A DNA stretch of 64,000 nt from JAEUQQ01 sp963697285 (GTDB lineage: Bacteria; Acidobacteriota; Vicinamibacteria; Vicinamibacterales; JAFNAJ01): assembly GCA_963697285.1 (NCBI GenBank), contig CAVONI010000002.1, positions 310,001 through 374,000 of the forward strand, read 5' to 3'. A program made the position numbers and the translations under genes. Shown here piece after piece: positions 17,314 to 25,405 of the stretch. Under the pieces are notes generated by a model. It saw nothing but the letters and a program-made list of their open reading frames with translations, was not told the origin of the DNA and searched no databases. Numbering within the stretch: position 1 is the first letter of the stretch; every line of letters starts with the position of its first letter.

Positions 17314-17319
17314 TAGAAT
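17314..17319 (+). promoter_or_regulatory. -10-like TAGAAT upstream of the cupin gene
   Basis: TAGAAT 80 bases before the cupin ATG; a leader of about 75 bases would follow, ending in an AGAGAG ribosome site. No good -35. Confidence 0.3.
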
Positions 17320-17398
17320 CCCGGCTTGCGACCTTGGAAAGCGAGCAGTCGATGCAGCGTGGCAGCGACCGCGCCCCTGCCAGGCCAGAGAGAGCCCG

Positions 17399-17770
17399 AT
17401 GAGCGAAACGCCGACACCTGCCGTCAGATTGCACCGCTGGGACGAGATTGCCCTCGAGAAGGTCACCGAGATGATCTCGCGCAAGTTCGTCACCGGCCAA
17501 CGCGAGATGCTGGCCCAGGTGTACCTCAAGAAGGGGGCCCTCGTGCCCATGCACCAGCACGAGAGCGAGCAGATGACCTACGTGCTCCAGGGGGCCTTGC
17601 GCTTCCTCGTCAACCACGAGGAGATCACCGTGCGCGAGGGCGAGGTGCTCCACATTCCCTCGTGGGTTCCCCATCAGGCCGAAGCCCTCGACGACACGTT
17701 CGAACTCGACCTCTTCAGCCCCATCAGGCAGGACTGGCTCGACAAGACCGACGACTACTTTCAGAAGTAA
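17399..17770 (+). CDS. single-domain cupin protein
   Basis: 123 residues. A conserved cupin core is seen: cupin motif 1 VPMHQHESEQMTYVLQGALR (metal ligands His, His, Glu) and motif 2 LHIPSWVPHQAEALDD with the last His. It is soluble with no partner domain. Close relatives are annotated only as cupin proteins, some of them involved in sugar or quercetin-type chemistry, so no substrate is proposed. It stands alone, with its own likely promoter and an intergenic repeat region downstream. Confidence 0.85.
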   Translation: MSETPTPAVRLHRWDEIALEKVTEMISRKFVTGQREMLAQVYLKKGALVPMHQHESEQMTYVLQGALRFLVNHEEITVREGEVLHIPSWVPHQAEALDDTFELDLFSPIRQDWLDKTDDYFQK

Positions 17771-18106
17771 CGGCCGTGCCGCGGCGGTCGGCCCTGGTGG
17801 CCGACCCGCGCCTCGCGGGACGTGCGCAGGATGTTACCGGGCTGCACCCTTCGACACGCTCAGGGCAGGCTGGGGTGCGGCCCCCACACCTGGCAATGAA
17901 ACGTATCCCGGCCCGACGCAGGCGACACGACGTCTGGCGTCCGCGGACGCGACACGACGGACATCCCGGGGACGCGACGCCAAAGCACGGCCGCGGGCGT
18001 GACACGAGGACCTGGCCGCGGGCGCGACACGAGGACCCGAATCGGGCCGTCTTCGTCGAGGCGGCCCGGCGGGGCCGGGAGCGTCGAATCCACGAGGCGC
18101 AACGCT
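17771..18106. other. gene-free 377-base gap upstream of the E1 dehydrogenase gene
   Basis: No convincing ORF is seen. It holds a CCTTCGACACGCTCAGGGC segment at 17848-17866, then CTGGGGTGCGGCCCCCACAC at 17870-17889 (one base different from 39224-39243), then a CGACACGA-rich stretch with a tandem repeat, and finally the E1 promoter. Confidence 0.6.
17989..18037 (+). repeat. two tandem copies of a 24-bp unit, period 25
   Basis: Copies at 17989-18012 and 18014-18037 share GGCCGCGGGCG and GACACGAGGACC and differ at one base. Related CGACACGACG pieces lie at 17922-17932 and 17949-17960, so this looks like a degenerating array upstream of the E1 promoter. Confidence 0.75.
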
Positions 18107-18112
18107 TATAAT
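18107..18112 (+). promoter_or_regulatory. consensus -10 TATAAT of the E1 dehydrogenase gene
   Basis: Perfect TATAAT, 35 bases before the ATG at 18148. The leader would be about 29 bases and includes a CGAAAGGAACC ribosome site. No clear -35 hexamer at 16-18 bases upstream. Confidence 0.6.
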
Positions 18113-18147
18113 CAGTCGTTTGTGCAGTCCCGAAAGGAACCACGCTG

Positions 18148-20283
18148 ATGAAGAGCGCCGTCAAGTCTGCCGCCTCCGGTGACCGCCTCGCGATGGCGCG
18201 CGAGGCGGGGCTCACCCGCGACGACCTGATCCGGGCATACCGGACGATGCTGCTGTCGCGGCGCATCGACGACAAGGAAATCCAGCTCAAGAACCAGAGC
18301 CAGATCTATTTCCAGATCAGTGGTGCCGGGCACGAGGCCGTACTCGTGGCGGCCGGGATGCACCTGCGCGCCGGGCACGACTGGTTCTATCCCTACTATC
18401 GCGATCGGGCGCTGTGCCTCGCGATCGGCGTCACTCCGTACGAGATGCTGCTCCAGTCGGTCGGCTCCTCAGACGACCCTGCGTCGGCGGGGCGGCAGAT
18501 GCCCTCGCACTGGGGCCACCGCGCGCATCACATCGTGTCGCAATCGAGCCCGACGGGGACCCAGTGCCTCCAGGCGATCGGCTGCGCCGAGGCTGGCCGC
18601 CTGGCCTCGCGTATTCCGGGCATCGACCGGGCGAGCGTCCCGTTCGAACACGACGAGGTGGTCTACGTCTCGCTCGGCGACGGAACGACCAGCGAAGGCG
18701 AGTTCTGGGAGTCGCTGAACACCGCCTGCATGAACCGGTTGCCAGTGCTCTACCTGGTCGAAGACAACGGCTACGCGATCTCGGTGCCGGTGGCGGCCCA
18801 GACACCCGGGGGCGACATCTCGACGCTCGTCGAGTCGTTCCCCGGCCTGCGGGTCGTTCGCGTCGACGGCACCGACTTCGTCGAGAGCTACGCCCAGCTC
18901 GGCGAGGCCGTGGCGCACATCCGCCATCGCAAGGGACCGGTGCTGGTCCATGCCAGCGTCACCAGGCCCTACTCGCATTCGCTCTCGGACGACGAGCGGC
19001 TCTACAAGACGCCCGACGAACGGGCGGCCGAGGCCGCACGCGACCCCCTCGTGAAGATGACCGCATGGCTGACCACGGCAGGTGTGGCCACGGCCGACGA
19101 TCTGGCGTCGATCGCGAAAGACGTGGACGGCGAGATCGCCGACGCCGTGCAGCGGGCCATGCAGGCGCCCAAGCCGGCCGCCGACACGGCGACGTGGTAC
19201 GTCTACTCGCACGATGTCGATCCCACGTCACGTGCGTTCGAGCGCGAGGCCGAGACCGACGGCCGCGCCGAGACGATGGTTGCGGCGATCAATCGCACCA
19301 TCAGGAGCGAGATGGCGCGCAACCCACGGATCGTCGTCTTCGGCGAGGATGTGGCCGACTGCGGCGAAGAGAAGCTCGCGATCGTCTCGGGCAAGGGCGG
19401 CGTGTTCAAGGTCACGCATGGCCTGCAGCGCGCGTACGGATCGGACCGCGTGTTCAACTCGCCGCTCTCCGAAGCCAACATCGTCGGCCGCGGGGTCGGC
19501 ATGGCCACGCGCGGGCTCAAGCCGGTGGTCGAGATCCAGTTCTTCGACTACATCTGGCCGGCGATGATGCAGATGCGCGACGAGATGTCGATGTTGCGCT
19601 ATCGCTCCGGCAACAGCTGGAGTTGCCCGATGGTCATCCGGGTGCCCATCGGCGGCTACCTGCGGGGCGGCGCGCCGTATCATTCCCAGAGCGGCGAGAG
19701 CATCTTCGCGCACTGCCCCGGCATCAGGATCGTCTTCCCGTCGAACGCCGTCGACGCCGCCGGGCTGCTGCGCACCGCCATCCGCTGCGACGACCCGGTG
19801 CTGTTCCTCGAGCACAAGCACCTGTACCGGCAGACCTACAACAAGGGCGTGTACCCGGGCGACGACTTCACCATTCCGCTCGGGCGCGCCGTCACCAGGC
19901 GCGAAGGCACCGACCTCACCGTCGTCACCTGGGGCGCGCTCGTGCAGCGCTCGCTGCTCGCCGCGCAGCAGGCCGAGAAGGAAGGCATCTCGGTCAAGGT
20001 GATCGACCTGCGCTCGATCATGCCGTTCGACTGGGACGCGATCGTCGCCGCCGTGCACTCGACCAACCGGGTGATCATCGCGCACGAGGATCAGCTGACG
20101 TGCGGCTTCGGTGCCGAGATCGCGGCGCGGATCGCGGATGAGTTGTTCGGTGTGCTCGACGCGCCCGTCAGGCGCGTGGCAGCGCTCGACACGCCGGTGG
20201 CCTACGCGCCGGAGCTCGAGGAGGTCATCCTGCCGCAGACCTCCCACCTGCTGAAGGCGATCGTGCAGCTCGCGCGGTATTGA
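18148..20283 (+). CDS. 2-oxoacid dehydrogenase E1, fused alpha and beta subunits
   Basis: 711 residues. The alpha part (about 20-350) has the ThDP motif GDGTTSEGEFWESLNTACMN and VLYLVEDNGYAISVP, and the HSxS-like phospho-loop region YSHSLSDDE. The beta part (about 375-711) contains VFGEDVADCGEEKL, SPLSEANIVGRGVGMA and the QSGESIFAHCPG stretch. This matches branched-chain/pyruvate-type E1 enzymes that decarboxylate 2-oxoacids and pass the acyl group to an E2 lipoyl subunit. The fusion is found in several Acidobacteria and Bacteroidetes lineages (general knowledge). No E2 or E3 gene lies nearby, so the substrate (branched-chain or other) is open. Confidence 0.85.
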   Translation: MKSAVKSAASGDRLAMAREAGLTRDDLIRAYRTMLLSRRIDDKEIQLKNQSQIYFQISGAGHEAVLVAAGMHLRAGHDWFYPYYRDRALCLAIGVTPYEMLLQSVGSSDDPASAGRQMPSHWGHRAHHIVSQSSPTGTQCLQAIGCAEAGRLASRIPGIDRASVPFEHDEVVYVSLGDGTTSEGEFWESLNTACMNRLPVLYLVEDNGYAISVPVAAQTPGGDISTLVESFPGLRVVRVDGTDFVESYAQLGEAVAHIRHRKGPVLVHASVTRPYSHSLSDDERLYKTPDERAAEAARDPLVKMTAWLTTAGVATADDLASIAKDVDGEIADAVQRAMQAPKPAADTATWYVYSHDVDPTSRAFEREAETDGRAETMVAAINRTIRSEMARNPRIVVFGEDVADCGEEKLAIVSGKGGVFKVTHGLQRAYGSDRVFNSPLSEANIVGRGVGMATRGLKPVVEIQFFDYIWPAMMQMRDEMSMLRYRSGNSWSCPMVIRVPIGGYLRGGAPYHSQSGESIFAHCPGIRIVFPSNAVDAAGLLRTAIRCDDPVLFLEHKHLYRQTYNKGVYPGDDFTIPLGRAVTRREGTDLTVVTWGALVQRSLLAAQQAEKEGISVKVIDLRSIMPFDWDAIVAAVHSTNRVIIAHEDQLTCGFGAEIAARIADELFGVLDAPVRRVAALDTPVAYAPELEEVILPQTSHLLKAIVQLARY

Positions 20284-20305
20284 GCTGCCCACCGATGGAG
20301 CCTCG

Positions 20306-21337
20306 ATGCGCCGTGTCTCGCTGACGCGTCGCCAACTGCTTGCCGCAGTGGCCGCCACCCTCGGCCATCGTGCCGCGCGCCTCGACGCCCGCGCGCTCGA
20401 GACGCTGGTCGCGACGGGCGCCGTCCCGGCCCACGTCGCCGGCGTGTTCGAGGAACCGGTGGCGTTCCAGCGTGCGAGCGACGGCACCCACTACGTCTTC
20501 GACCGGCGGGCGCACACGGTCTATCGCCTTCCACCCGACCTCTCGGAGGCCACGGCCATCGTGAGGGTGGGCTTCGAGGAGGGCCGGCTGCTCGGCCCCT
20601 CGGCGTTCGACCTGGGCAGCGAGGACCTGTTCGTCGTGGCCGATGCGCCGCAGGGGCGCGAACGCGTGCAGTTGTTCGACCGGCACGGTGTGCGCATCTC
20701 GGGCTTCACCTTGCCGGGCCGGTCGGCCCCGCGCGTGATCATCGGCGCAATGGTGCTCAACGGTGTCGGATCGCTGGCCTTCACGGGCCGCAGCGTGCTC
20801 ATCAACCAGCCCGAGACCGGCGGGCTGGTCACCGAGTACGGCATGTCGGGGACACCCCTGCGAACGTTCGGGAACCTCCGCTCGACCGGGTTCGAGCGCG
20901 ATCGCGCCGTGCACCTGGCGATGAACGTCGGCATCCCGCTGCTGCACCCGCAGGGCGGGTACTGGTTCGTGTTCGTGGCGGGGTTGCCGATCATCCGGCG
21001 CTACACCGCGGCGGGAACGCTGCTCTTCGAACGCATCCTCCAGGGGCGTGAACTCGATCCCGTGGTGACGTCGCTGCCGACCACGTGGCCGAGGCGAACG
21101 CTCAACGGCGAGGAGATCCCGCTGGTGCCGCCCGTGGTCAGGGCCGCGGCCGTCCGCCCGAACGGCGAACTGTGGGTGTCGTTCGTCGTCCCGCACACCT
21201 ACGTCACCGATCCCGACGGCGACCAGGTCCGCTCCGTCCAGTTCAGGGCCGCGGGCATCATCGCGCCCAACAGCCTGTCGTTCGCGTCGGGCAGCCGGCT
21301 GCTGGTCACCCCCGGCCCCTCGGAGTTCAAGGTCTGA
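20306..21337 (+). CDS. exported beta-propeller-like protein of unknown function
   Basis: 343 residues. The N-terminus has a twin-arginine-like start (RRVSLTRRQLLAAVAATLG), so it may use Tat or Sec export. The body is strand-rich with repeated GTHYVFDRRAHTVYRLP-type blocks, resembling NHL/6-bladed propeller proteins, without an active site I can name. It starts 22 bases after the E1 gene and may be cotranscribed with it. No function is proposed. Confidence 0.6.
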   Translation: MRRVSLTRRQLLAAVAATLGHRAARLDARALETLVATGAVPAHVAGVFEEPVAFQRASDGTHYVFDRRAHTVYRLPPDLSEATAIVRVGFEEGRLLGPSAFDLGSEDLFVVADAPQGRERVQLFDRHGVRISGFTLPGRSAPRVIIGAMVLNGVGSLAFTGRSVLINQPETGGLVTEYGMSGTPLRTFGNLRSTGFERDRAVHLAMNVGIPLLHPQGGYWFVFVAGLPIIRRYTAAGTLLFERILQGRELDPVVTSLPTTWPRRTLNGEEIPLVPPVVRAAAVRPNGELWVSFVVPHTYVTDPDGDQVRSVQFRAAGIIAPNSLSFASGSRLLVTPGPSEFKV

Positions 21338-21345
21338 CACCAAAA

Positions 21346-21388
21346 GGGGTCGCGTCTTTCATTGCAGCATTTTTCAAGCCCTGACCCC
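21346..21388 (+). repeat. single-arm copy of the 43-nt REP-like repeat
   Basis: Same length and ends as the arms at 3302-3344/3386-3428: it begins with GGGGTCGCGTCTTTCATTGC and ends with CCCTGACCCC, while the centre (ATTTTTCAA) differs. It lies eight bases after a stop codon and 57 bases before pncA. Confidence 0.85.
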
Positions 21389-21432
21389 GGCGCCGCCGTG
21401 AAGGGTCGTCGAATGCCGCAGGCGGGCTGGTG

Positions 21433-21438
21433 TAGGCT
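21433..21438 (+). promoter_or_regulatory. -10-like TAGGCT, 6 nt before pncA
   Basis: Spacing to the ATG at 21445 fits a leaderless transcript, in line with six other genes in the window. Confidence 0.35.
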
Positions 21439-21444
21439 GGGGAC

Positions 21445-22062
21445 ATGCCCTTCGCGCCAGGCACGGCCCTGCTCATCGTCGATGTCCAGAACGACTTCTG
21501 CCCCGGGGGCCGTCTCGCGGTTGCCGGCGGTGACGAGGTCGTGCCCGTGTGCAACGATGCGGCCTACCTGGCGACCGATGCCGGCGTGCCGGTGTTCGCG
21601 AGCCGCGACTGGCACCCGGCCGGTTCGCCGCATTTCGCCGAACAGGGCGGGGCCTGGCCCGTGCACTGCGTCCAGGGGACGCCCGGTGCGCGCTTCCATC
21701 CGGACCTGGATCTGCCCGATCGCACCCTGGTCGTGACGAAGGGCGACTCGCTGGCGGATCCGCACGGATACGACGCCTTCGACGGCCACCTGGAAGACGG
21801 GACGCCCCTGGCTGACGCGCTGCGCGCGCGCGGCGTGCGGCACCTCGTCGTGGCCGGCCTCGCCACCGACTACTGCGTGAAGAACTCCGTGCTCGGTGCG
21901 AGGCGGGCGGGCTTCGACGTGACCGTCATCCAGGACGGCGTGCGCGGCGTCAACCTCGCCCCGCACGATTCAGAACACGCCCTCGGCGAGATGCAGCGCG
22001 CGGGCGCGCGCCTGCTCACGCTCGAAGCATTCGCCGACCCGGGCGACGGCAAGACCACCTAG
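21445..22062 (+). CDS. pncA: nicotinamidase
   Basis: 205 residues, isochorismatase fold. Catalytic triad: Asp13 (IVDVQNDF), Lys99 (VVTKGD) and Cys144 (ATDYCVKNS). The metal-binding set Asp55/His57/His63 lies in SRDWHPAGSPHF. It converts nicotinamide to nicotinate for NAD salvage. The next enzyme of that route, nicotinate phosphoribosyltransferase, is encoded at 27.6 kb, not in the same operon. It ends 18 bases before the convergent acyl-CoA synthetase gene. Confidence 0.93.
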   Translation: MPFAPGTALLIVDVQNDFCPGGRLAVAGGDEVVPVCNDAAYLATDAGVPVFASRDWHPAGSPHFAEQGGAWPVHCVQGTPGARFHPDLDLPDRTLVVTKGDSLADPHGYDAFDGHLEDGTPLADALRARGVRHLVVAGLATDYCVKNSVLGARRAGFDVTVIQDGVRGVNLAPHDSEHALGEMQRAGARLLTLEAFADPGDGKTT

Positions 22063-22080
22063 CCTCACCCTCCCGCAGCA

Positions 22081-23655
22081 TCACCGCAGCTCGCGCTTCA
22101 GGATCTTGCCGGTCGGACCCAGCGGCAGGGTGTCGCGGAACTCGATCACGCGCGGGTACTTGAACGACGCGAACTGTCCCTTCGCCCACTCGAGCATCTC
22201 GTTCTCGGTCGTCGTCGCGCCGGCCTTGCGCACGATCACGGCCTTGACCTCTTCGCCGAGCCGCTCGTCGGGCGTGCCCACGACCGCGCAGAGCGACACG
22301 TCGGGATGGGTCATCAGCACCTCTTCGAGCTCGCGGGGGTACACGTTGAACCCGCCGCGGATGATCATGTCTTTCTTGCGATCGACGATCGACAGGTAGC
22401 CTTCGTGGTCGAAGCTGCCGATGTCGCCGCTGTGAAACCAGCCGTTCTTCAGGGCCTCGGCGTTCGCCTCGGGACGCTTGTAGTAGCCCTTCATGATGTT
22501 GTGGCCGCGAATGACGACCTCGCCGAGTTCACCGGCCGGCACCGGCTGGTCGTTGTCGTCGACCACCGCCACTTCGCAGTGCGGCACGGCGAATCCCACC
22601 GTGCCGGGCTTCGAGGGACGCTCGACCTGATTGAAGGTGGCCACCGGCGAGGTCTCAGACAGCCCGTAGCCCTCGAGCACGCGGACGCGAAACACCTGCT
22701 CGAAACGCGTGAGGACCTCGACCGGGATCGGCGCGCCGCCTGACGTGGCGCTCTTGAGATGTTCGCTCACGGCGGCGGTCGGCACGTGGTGGCGATGGAC
22801 GTGGTCGAGCAGGGCCCAGAACATCGTCGGCACGCCGGCCCACACGTTGACCTGCTCGCGCACCATCGTCTCGAGCACCGCGGCCGGTTCGAAGCGCGGC
22901 AGGAGGACGACCGTCGAGCCGCTGAGCAGGCCGGCGTTCATCAGCACCGTCTGGCCGAACGAGTGGAACAGCGGGAGCGTCGCCAGCAGCGTGTTGCGCG
23001 CGCCGGGCCTGAGGTCGAGGAACGGCAACTGCAGGTCGCGCGTGATCACCGCGTTGATGTACATGTTCGAGTGTGTCAGTTCCGCACCTTTCGGCTGGCC
23101 GGTCGTGCCCGACGTGTACAGCATCACCGCCGTGTCGTCGGGCCGCGTGGGCCACACCGGGCACACCGGGCTCTGCCCGGCCATCACCGACGCCAGGGTC
23201 TTCTGCCCGTCGTGCTCGGTGGCCTGGGGATTGCGCGTCATCACGATCAGGTGGCGACAGGCCGGCGCGTCGGGCAGGGCCTCGACGGCGAGTTGCGCCA
23301 GCGGCAGTTCCGGTGTCCCCTCGAACACCAGCAACCCGGTCGCATCACTGTCGTTGAGGTGATAGGCGATCTCCCGCGGACGCATGAGGACGTTGAGCGG
23401 CACCACGGTCGCGCCGATGCGGAGGATCGCGTAGTAGGCGATCGGAAAGAACGGGAGGTTCGGGCAGCAGAGGGCGATGTGATCGCCCGGACCGTATCCG
23501 AGGGCCTTGAGGCCGTTGGCGAGGTGACCGACCATCCCCGCGAGCGTGCCGTAGTTGATGCGGACCTGATCGAACACGATCGCGTCGGTACCGGGACGCA
23601 TGCGTGCCTGGTGATCGAGAATCGACGCGAGGTTCAGGGAAGTGGCCGTCTGCAT
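22081..23655 (-). CDS. fadD: long-chain acyl-CoA synthetase (AMP-forming)
   Basis: 524 residues, ANL superfamily. AMP-binding signature YTSGTTGQPKGAELTH near 185-200, GYGLSETSPV, the WFHSGDIGSFDHEGYLSIVD hinge region, and the C-terminal catalytic Lys in PTGKILKREL. It activates fatty acids to acyl-CoA via an acyl-AMP intermediate. A GGGAGCAGTC ribosome site precedes the ATG. The SDR gene upstream on the same strand has its own promoter, so the two need not be one operon. Substrate chain length is not evident from sequence. Confidence 0.88.
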   Translation of the reverse strand: MQTATSLNLASILDHQARMRPGTDAIVFDQVRINYGTLAGMVGHLANGLKALGYGPGDHIALCCPNLPFFPIAYYAILRIGATVVPLNVLMRPREIAYHLNDSDATGLLVFEGTPELPLAQLAVEALPDAPACRHLIVMTRNPQATEHDGQKTLASVMAGQSPVCPVWPTRPDDTAVMLYTSGTTGQPKGAELTHSNMYINAVITRDLQLPFLDLRPGARNTLLATLPLFHSFGQTVLMNAGLLSGSTVVLLPRFEPAAVLETMVREQVNVWAGVPTMFWALLDHVHRHHVPTAAVSEHLKSATSGGAPIPVEVLTRFEQVFRVRVLEGYGLSETSPVATFNQVERPSKPGTVGFAVPHCEVAVVDDNDQPVPAGELGEVVIRGHNIMKGYYKRPEANAEALKNGWFHSGDIGSFDHEGYLSIVDRKKDMIIRGGFNVYPRELEEVLMTHPDVSLCAVVGTPDERLGEEVKAVIVRKAGATTTENEMLEWAKGQFASFKYPRVIEFRDTLPLGPTGKILKRELR

Positions 23656-23693
23656 GACTGCTCCCGAGCACTGAAAACTGTTGAGTGCGCGAG

Positions 23694-23699
23694 AGTGTA
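23694..23699 (-). promoter_or_regulatory. -10-like TACACT upstream of fadD
   Basis: Reads GCTACACTCTCGC on the minus strand, identical over this stretch to the pyrR promoter region at 60937-60942. A leader of about 30 bases would follow. Confidence 0.4.
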
Positions 23700-23731
23700 G
23701 CAGACGGCAGCACGTTGCAGGCAGGCAGCCC

Positions 23732-24511
23732 CTACATCGCCGTCATTCCGCCGTCCACGGCGAGGATCTGGCCCGTCACGAACGACGCCGCGGGCGATGC
23801 GAGGAACACCACCGCACCCTTCAACTCACCCTCGCGGCCGATGCGTCCCATGGGTGTCGACACGGCAATCGCGTCGCCGTGGCGGTCGAGGATGGCCTCG
23901 CTCATCCGCGTGCGGAAGAACCCGGGCGCGATGGCGTTCACGGTGATGCCGTCGGGTGCCCACTTCACGGCGAGGTCACGGGTCAACCCGATCAGCGCGG
24001 CCTTGCTCGTGCTGTAGCCGACGGCGTCCATCACGCCCGACGGTGTCCCGACGAGGCCGGCGACCGAGGCCACGTTGACGATGCGGCCGAAGCCGCGGGC
24101 GCGCATGCCGGGTGCGAAGGCGCGCGCAAGCAGGAACGCGGCTGTCACGTTCACGTCGAGCACCTGGCGCCAGCGTTCGATGGGCATGGCCTCAGGCGAC
24201 GCCGCCCAGGTGAGGCCCGCGTTGTTCACCAGGATGTCGATCCCGACCGCGCGCTCGCCGAGGTGTCGGATGAGGGCATCGACCTGCGCAGGGTCGCCGA
24301 TGTCGCACGGCACGGCGTCGGCGTGGCCGCCAAGGCCGCGCAGGTGCGCGAGCGCCGGTTCGAGCCATTGGGTACGCCGGGCGGTAATCCAGACGTGCGC
24401 GCCGGCTTCGACCAGGCCTTCGGCTATCTCGAGGCCCAGTCCGCGTGATCCGCCGGTCACGAGCGCCGTGCGGCCGGTGAGGTCGAAGAGTGAGGAAAGT
24501 GTCGTCGCCAC
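23732..24511 (-). CDS. short-chain dehydrogenase/reductase (classical SDR)
   Basis: 259 residues, GTG start. Rossmann motif TGGSRGLGLEIAE (TGxxxGxG) near 18-30, NNAG near 95, catalytic Ser in NVASVAG, and YSTSK with the catalytic Tyr and Lys (about 165-169). The C-terminal VTGQILAVDGGMTAM is typical. It is an NAD(P)-dependent oxidoreductase resembling 3-oxoacyl-ACP reductase/gluconate-5-dehydrogenase members. Being next to fadD, a role in lipid metabolism is possible but not shown. Confidence 0.85.
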   Translation of the reverse strand: MATTLSSLFDLTGRTALVTGGSRGLGLEIAEGLVEAGAHVWITARRTQWLEPALAHLRGLGGHADAVPCDIGDPAQVDALIRHLGERAVGIDILVNNAGLTWAASPEAMPIERWRQVLDVNVTAAFLLARAFAPGMRARGFGRIVNVASVAGLVGTPSGVMDAVGYSTSKAALIGLTRDLAVKWAPDGITVNAIAPGFFRTRMSEAILDRHGDAIAVSTPMGRIGREGELKGAVVFLASPAASFVTGQILAVDGGMTAM

Positions 24512-24518
24512 GGCGCCG

Positions 24519-24524
24519 ATTCTA
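24519..24524 (-). promoter_or_regulatory. -10-like TAGAAT, 7 nt before the SDR GTG
   Basis: The minus strand reads TAGAATCGGCGCC then GTG. Spacing fits a leaderless transcript. Confidence 0.45.
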
Positions 24525-24589
24525 CGCCGTCGCGGCCCGTCGCGTCGCGGCCCCTCGCCTGCCGGCGGGGGCGGAGGCCGACGCGACCG

Positions 24590-25024
24590 TCAGGCGTGCG
24601 CCTTCGCCTCGGAGGCCTTGCGGATCAGGCGGCGGATCTCGTCTACGAGCATGCCGGGGAGGCATGGTTTCGTCACGAACACGTCGCACCCCGCCAGCCT
24701 GGCGCCTTCGGCATGACCGGCCAGCGCGTGACCGGTCAGCGCGACGACGGGGATGCTGCGGGTGCGGTCGTCGGTCTTGAGTCGGCGCGTCGCCTCCCAG
24801 CCGTCCATGCGCGGCAGGGCGAGATCCATCAGGATGACGTCGGGGTGCAGTTCGAACGCCCGATCCAGCGCCTCGATGCCATTGCGTGCCTCTGCCACCC
24901 GGAACCCGGAGAACTTGAGGTACTCGACATACATCTCACGGGCGTCGGGATAGTCTTCGACCACGAGGACGAGGGGAGCCGACGACAGGTCAGGCGCGGT
25001 GGCCGGGGAGACGGATGGCGTCAC
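24590..25024 (-). CDS. single-domain response regulator (CheY-like receiver)
   Basis: 144 residues. Acidic pocket Glu23/Asp24 (VVEDYPD), phospho-acceptor Asp67 (VILMDLALP), Thr97 (ALTGHA) and Lys119 (VTKP). No output domain. The start is the GTG at 25024, chosen because an AGGA lies six bases upstream and the in-frame extension to 25123 runs through a palindrome. No histidine kinase is adjacent. The ~16-residue N-terminal extension is Ser/Pro-rich. Such lone receivers usually act in phosphorelays or bind partner proteins. Confidence 0.85.
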   Translation of the reverse strand: MTPSVSPATAPDLSSAPLVLVVEDYPDAREMYVEYLKFSGFRVAEARNGIEALDRAFELHPDVILMDLALPRMDGWEATRRLKTDDRTRSIPVVALTGHALAGHAEGARLAGCDVFVTKPCLPGMLVDEIRRLIRKASEAKAHA

Positions 25025-25051
25025 GGCGTGTCCTACTTTCAGACGGGTGCT

Positions 25052-25074
25052 GTATGGATTCCCTGCATCCATAC
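25052..25074. promoter_or_regulatory. perfect 8-bp palindrome upstream of the response regulator
   Basis: GTATGGAT at 25052-25059 and ATCCATAC at 25067-25074 with a 7-base spacer, 28 bases upstream of the GTG. It could be an operator or an RNA hairpin in the leader. It is unusually AT-rich for this window. Confidence 0.4.
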
Positions 25075-25133
25075 CGGGATTCGTGTCCTGCCGGAGACAT
25101 GAAGCAACACGTGTGCCCATCACCTGTCGCCGC

Positions 25134-25403
25134 TCAGCGCAGCCACCACCCCGTCGAACATCCGAGAAACCAGAGGGCGACGAGCCCGCACACGAGGATC
25201 AGGCCAACCCAGCGCCACATCACCTCGCGGCGCGAGGTGCCCGACCCGTGCGCGGCAACCGACGCCTCCTGCCGGAAACGGGCCCTCGCCCGCGCGATGG
25301 TGACGGGATCCCGTGCATCGGCCCCGACCATGTCATGTCCGCACCGTGGACAGGTGTCGCGCTCGCGTTCGTCCCAACTGGCGAAGCAGACCAGGCATGT
25401 CAT
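25134..25403 (-). CDS. small membrane protein with N-terminal zinc ribbon
   Basis: 89 residues. CLVC at 3-6 and CPRCGH at 18-23 form a short zinc finger; a basic, Arg-rich middle follows and one transmembrane helix (about 65-85) ends the protein, so the ribbon should face the cytoplasm. Its ATG is two bases after the stop of the ADP-forming acyl-CoA synthetase gene, which implies translational coupling. Family unknown to me. Confidence 0.65.
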   Translation of the reverse strand: MTCLVCFASWDERERDTCPRCGHDMVGADARDPVTIARARARFRQEASVAAHGSGTSRREVMWRWVGLILVCGLVALWFLGCSTGWWLR

Positions 25404-25405
25404 GG

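Noticed and set aside
17848..17866. CCTTCGACACGCTCAGGGC as a functional site
   Set aside because: Only one copy in this window; it resembles short repeats I recall from other genomes, but I cannot support a role.
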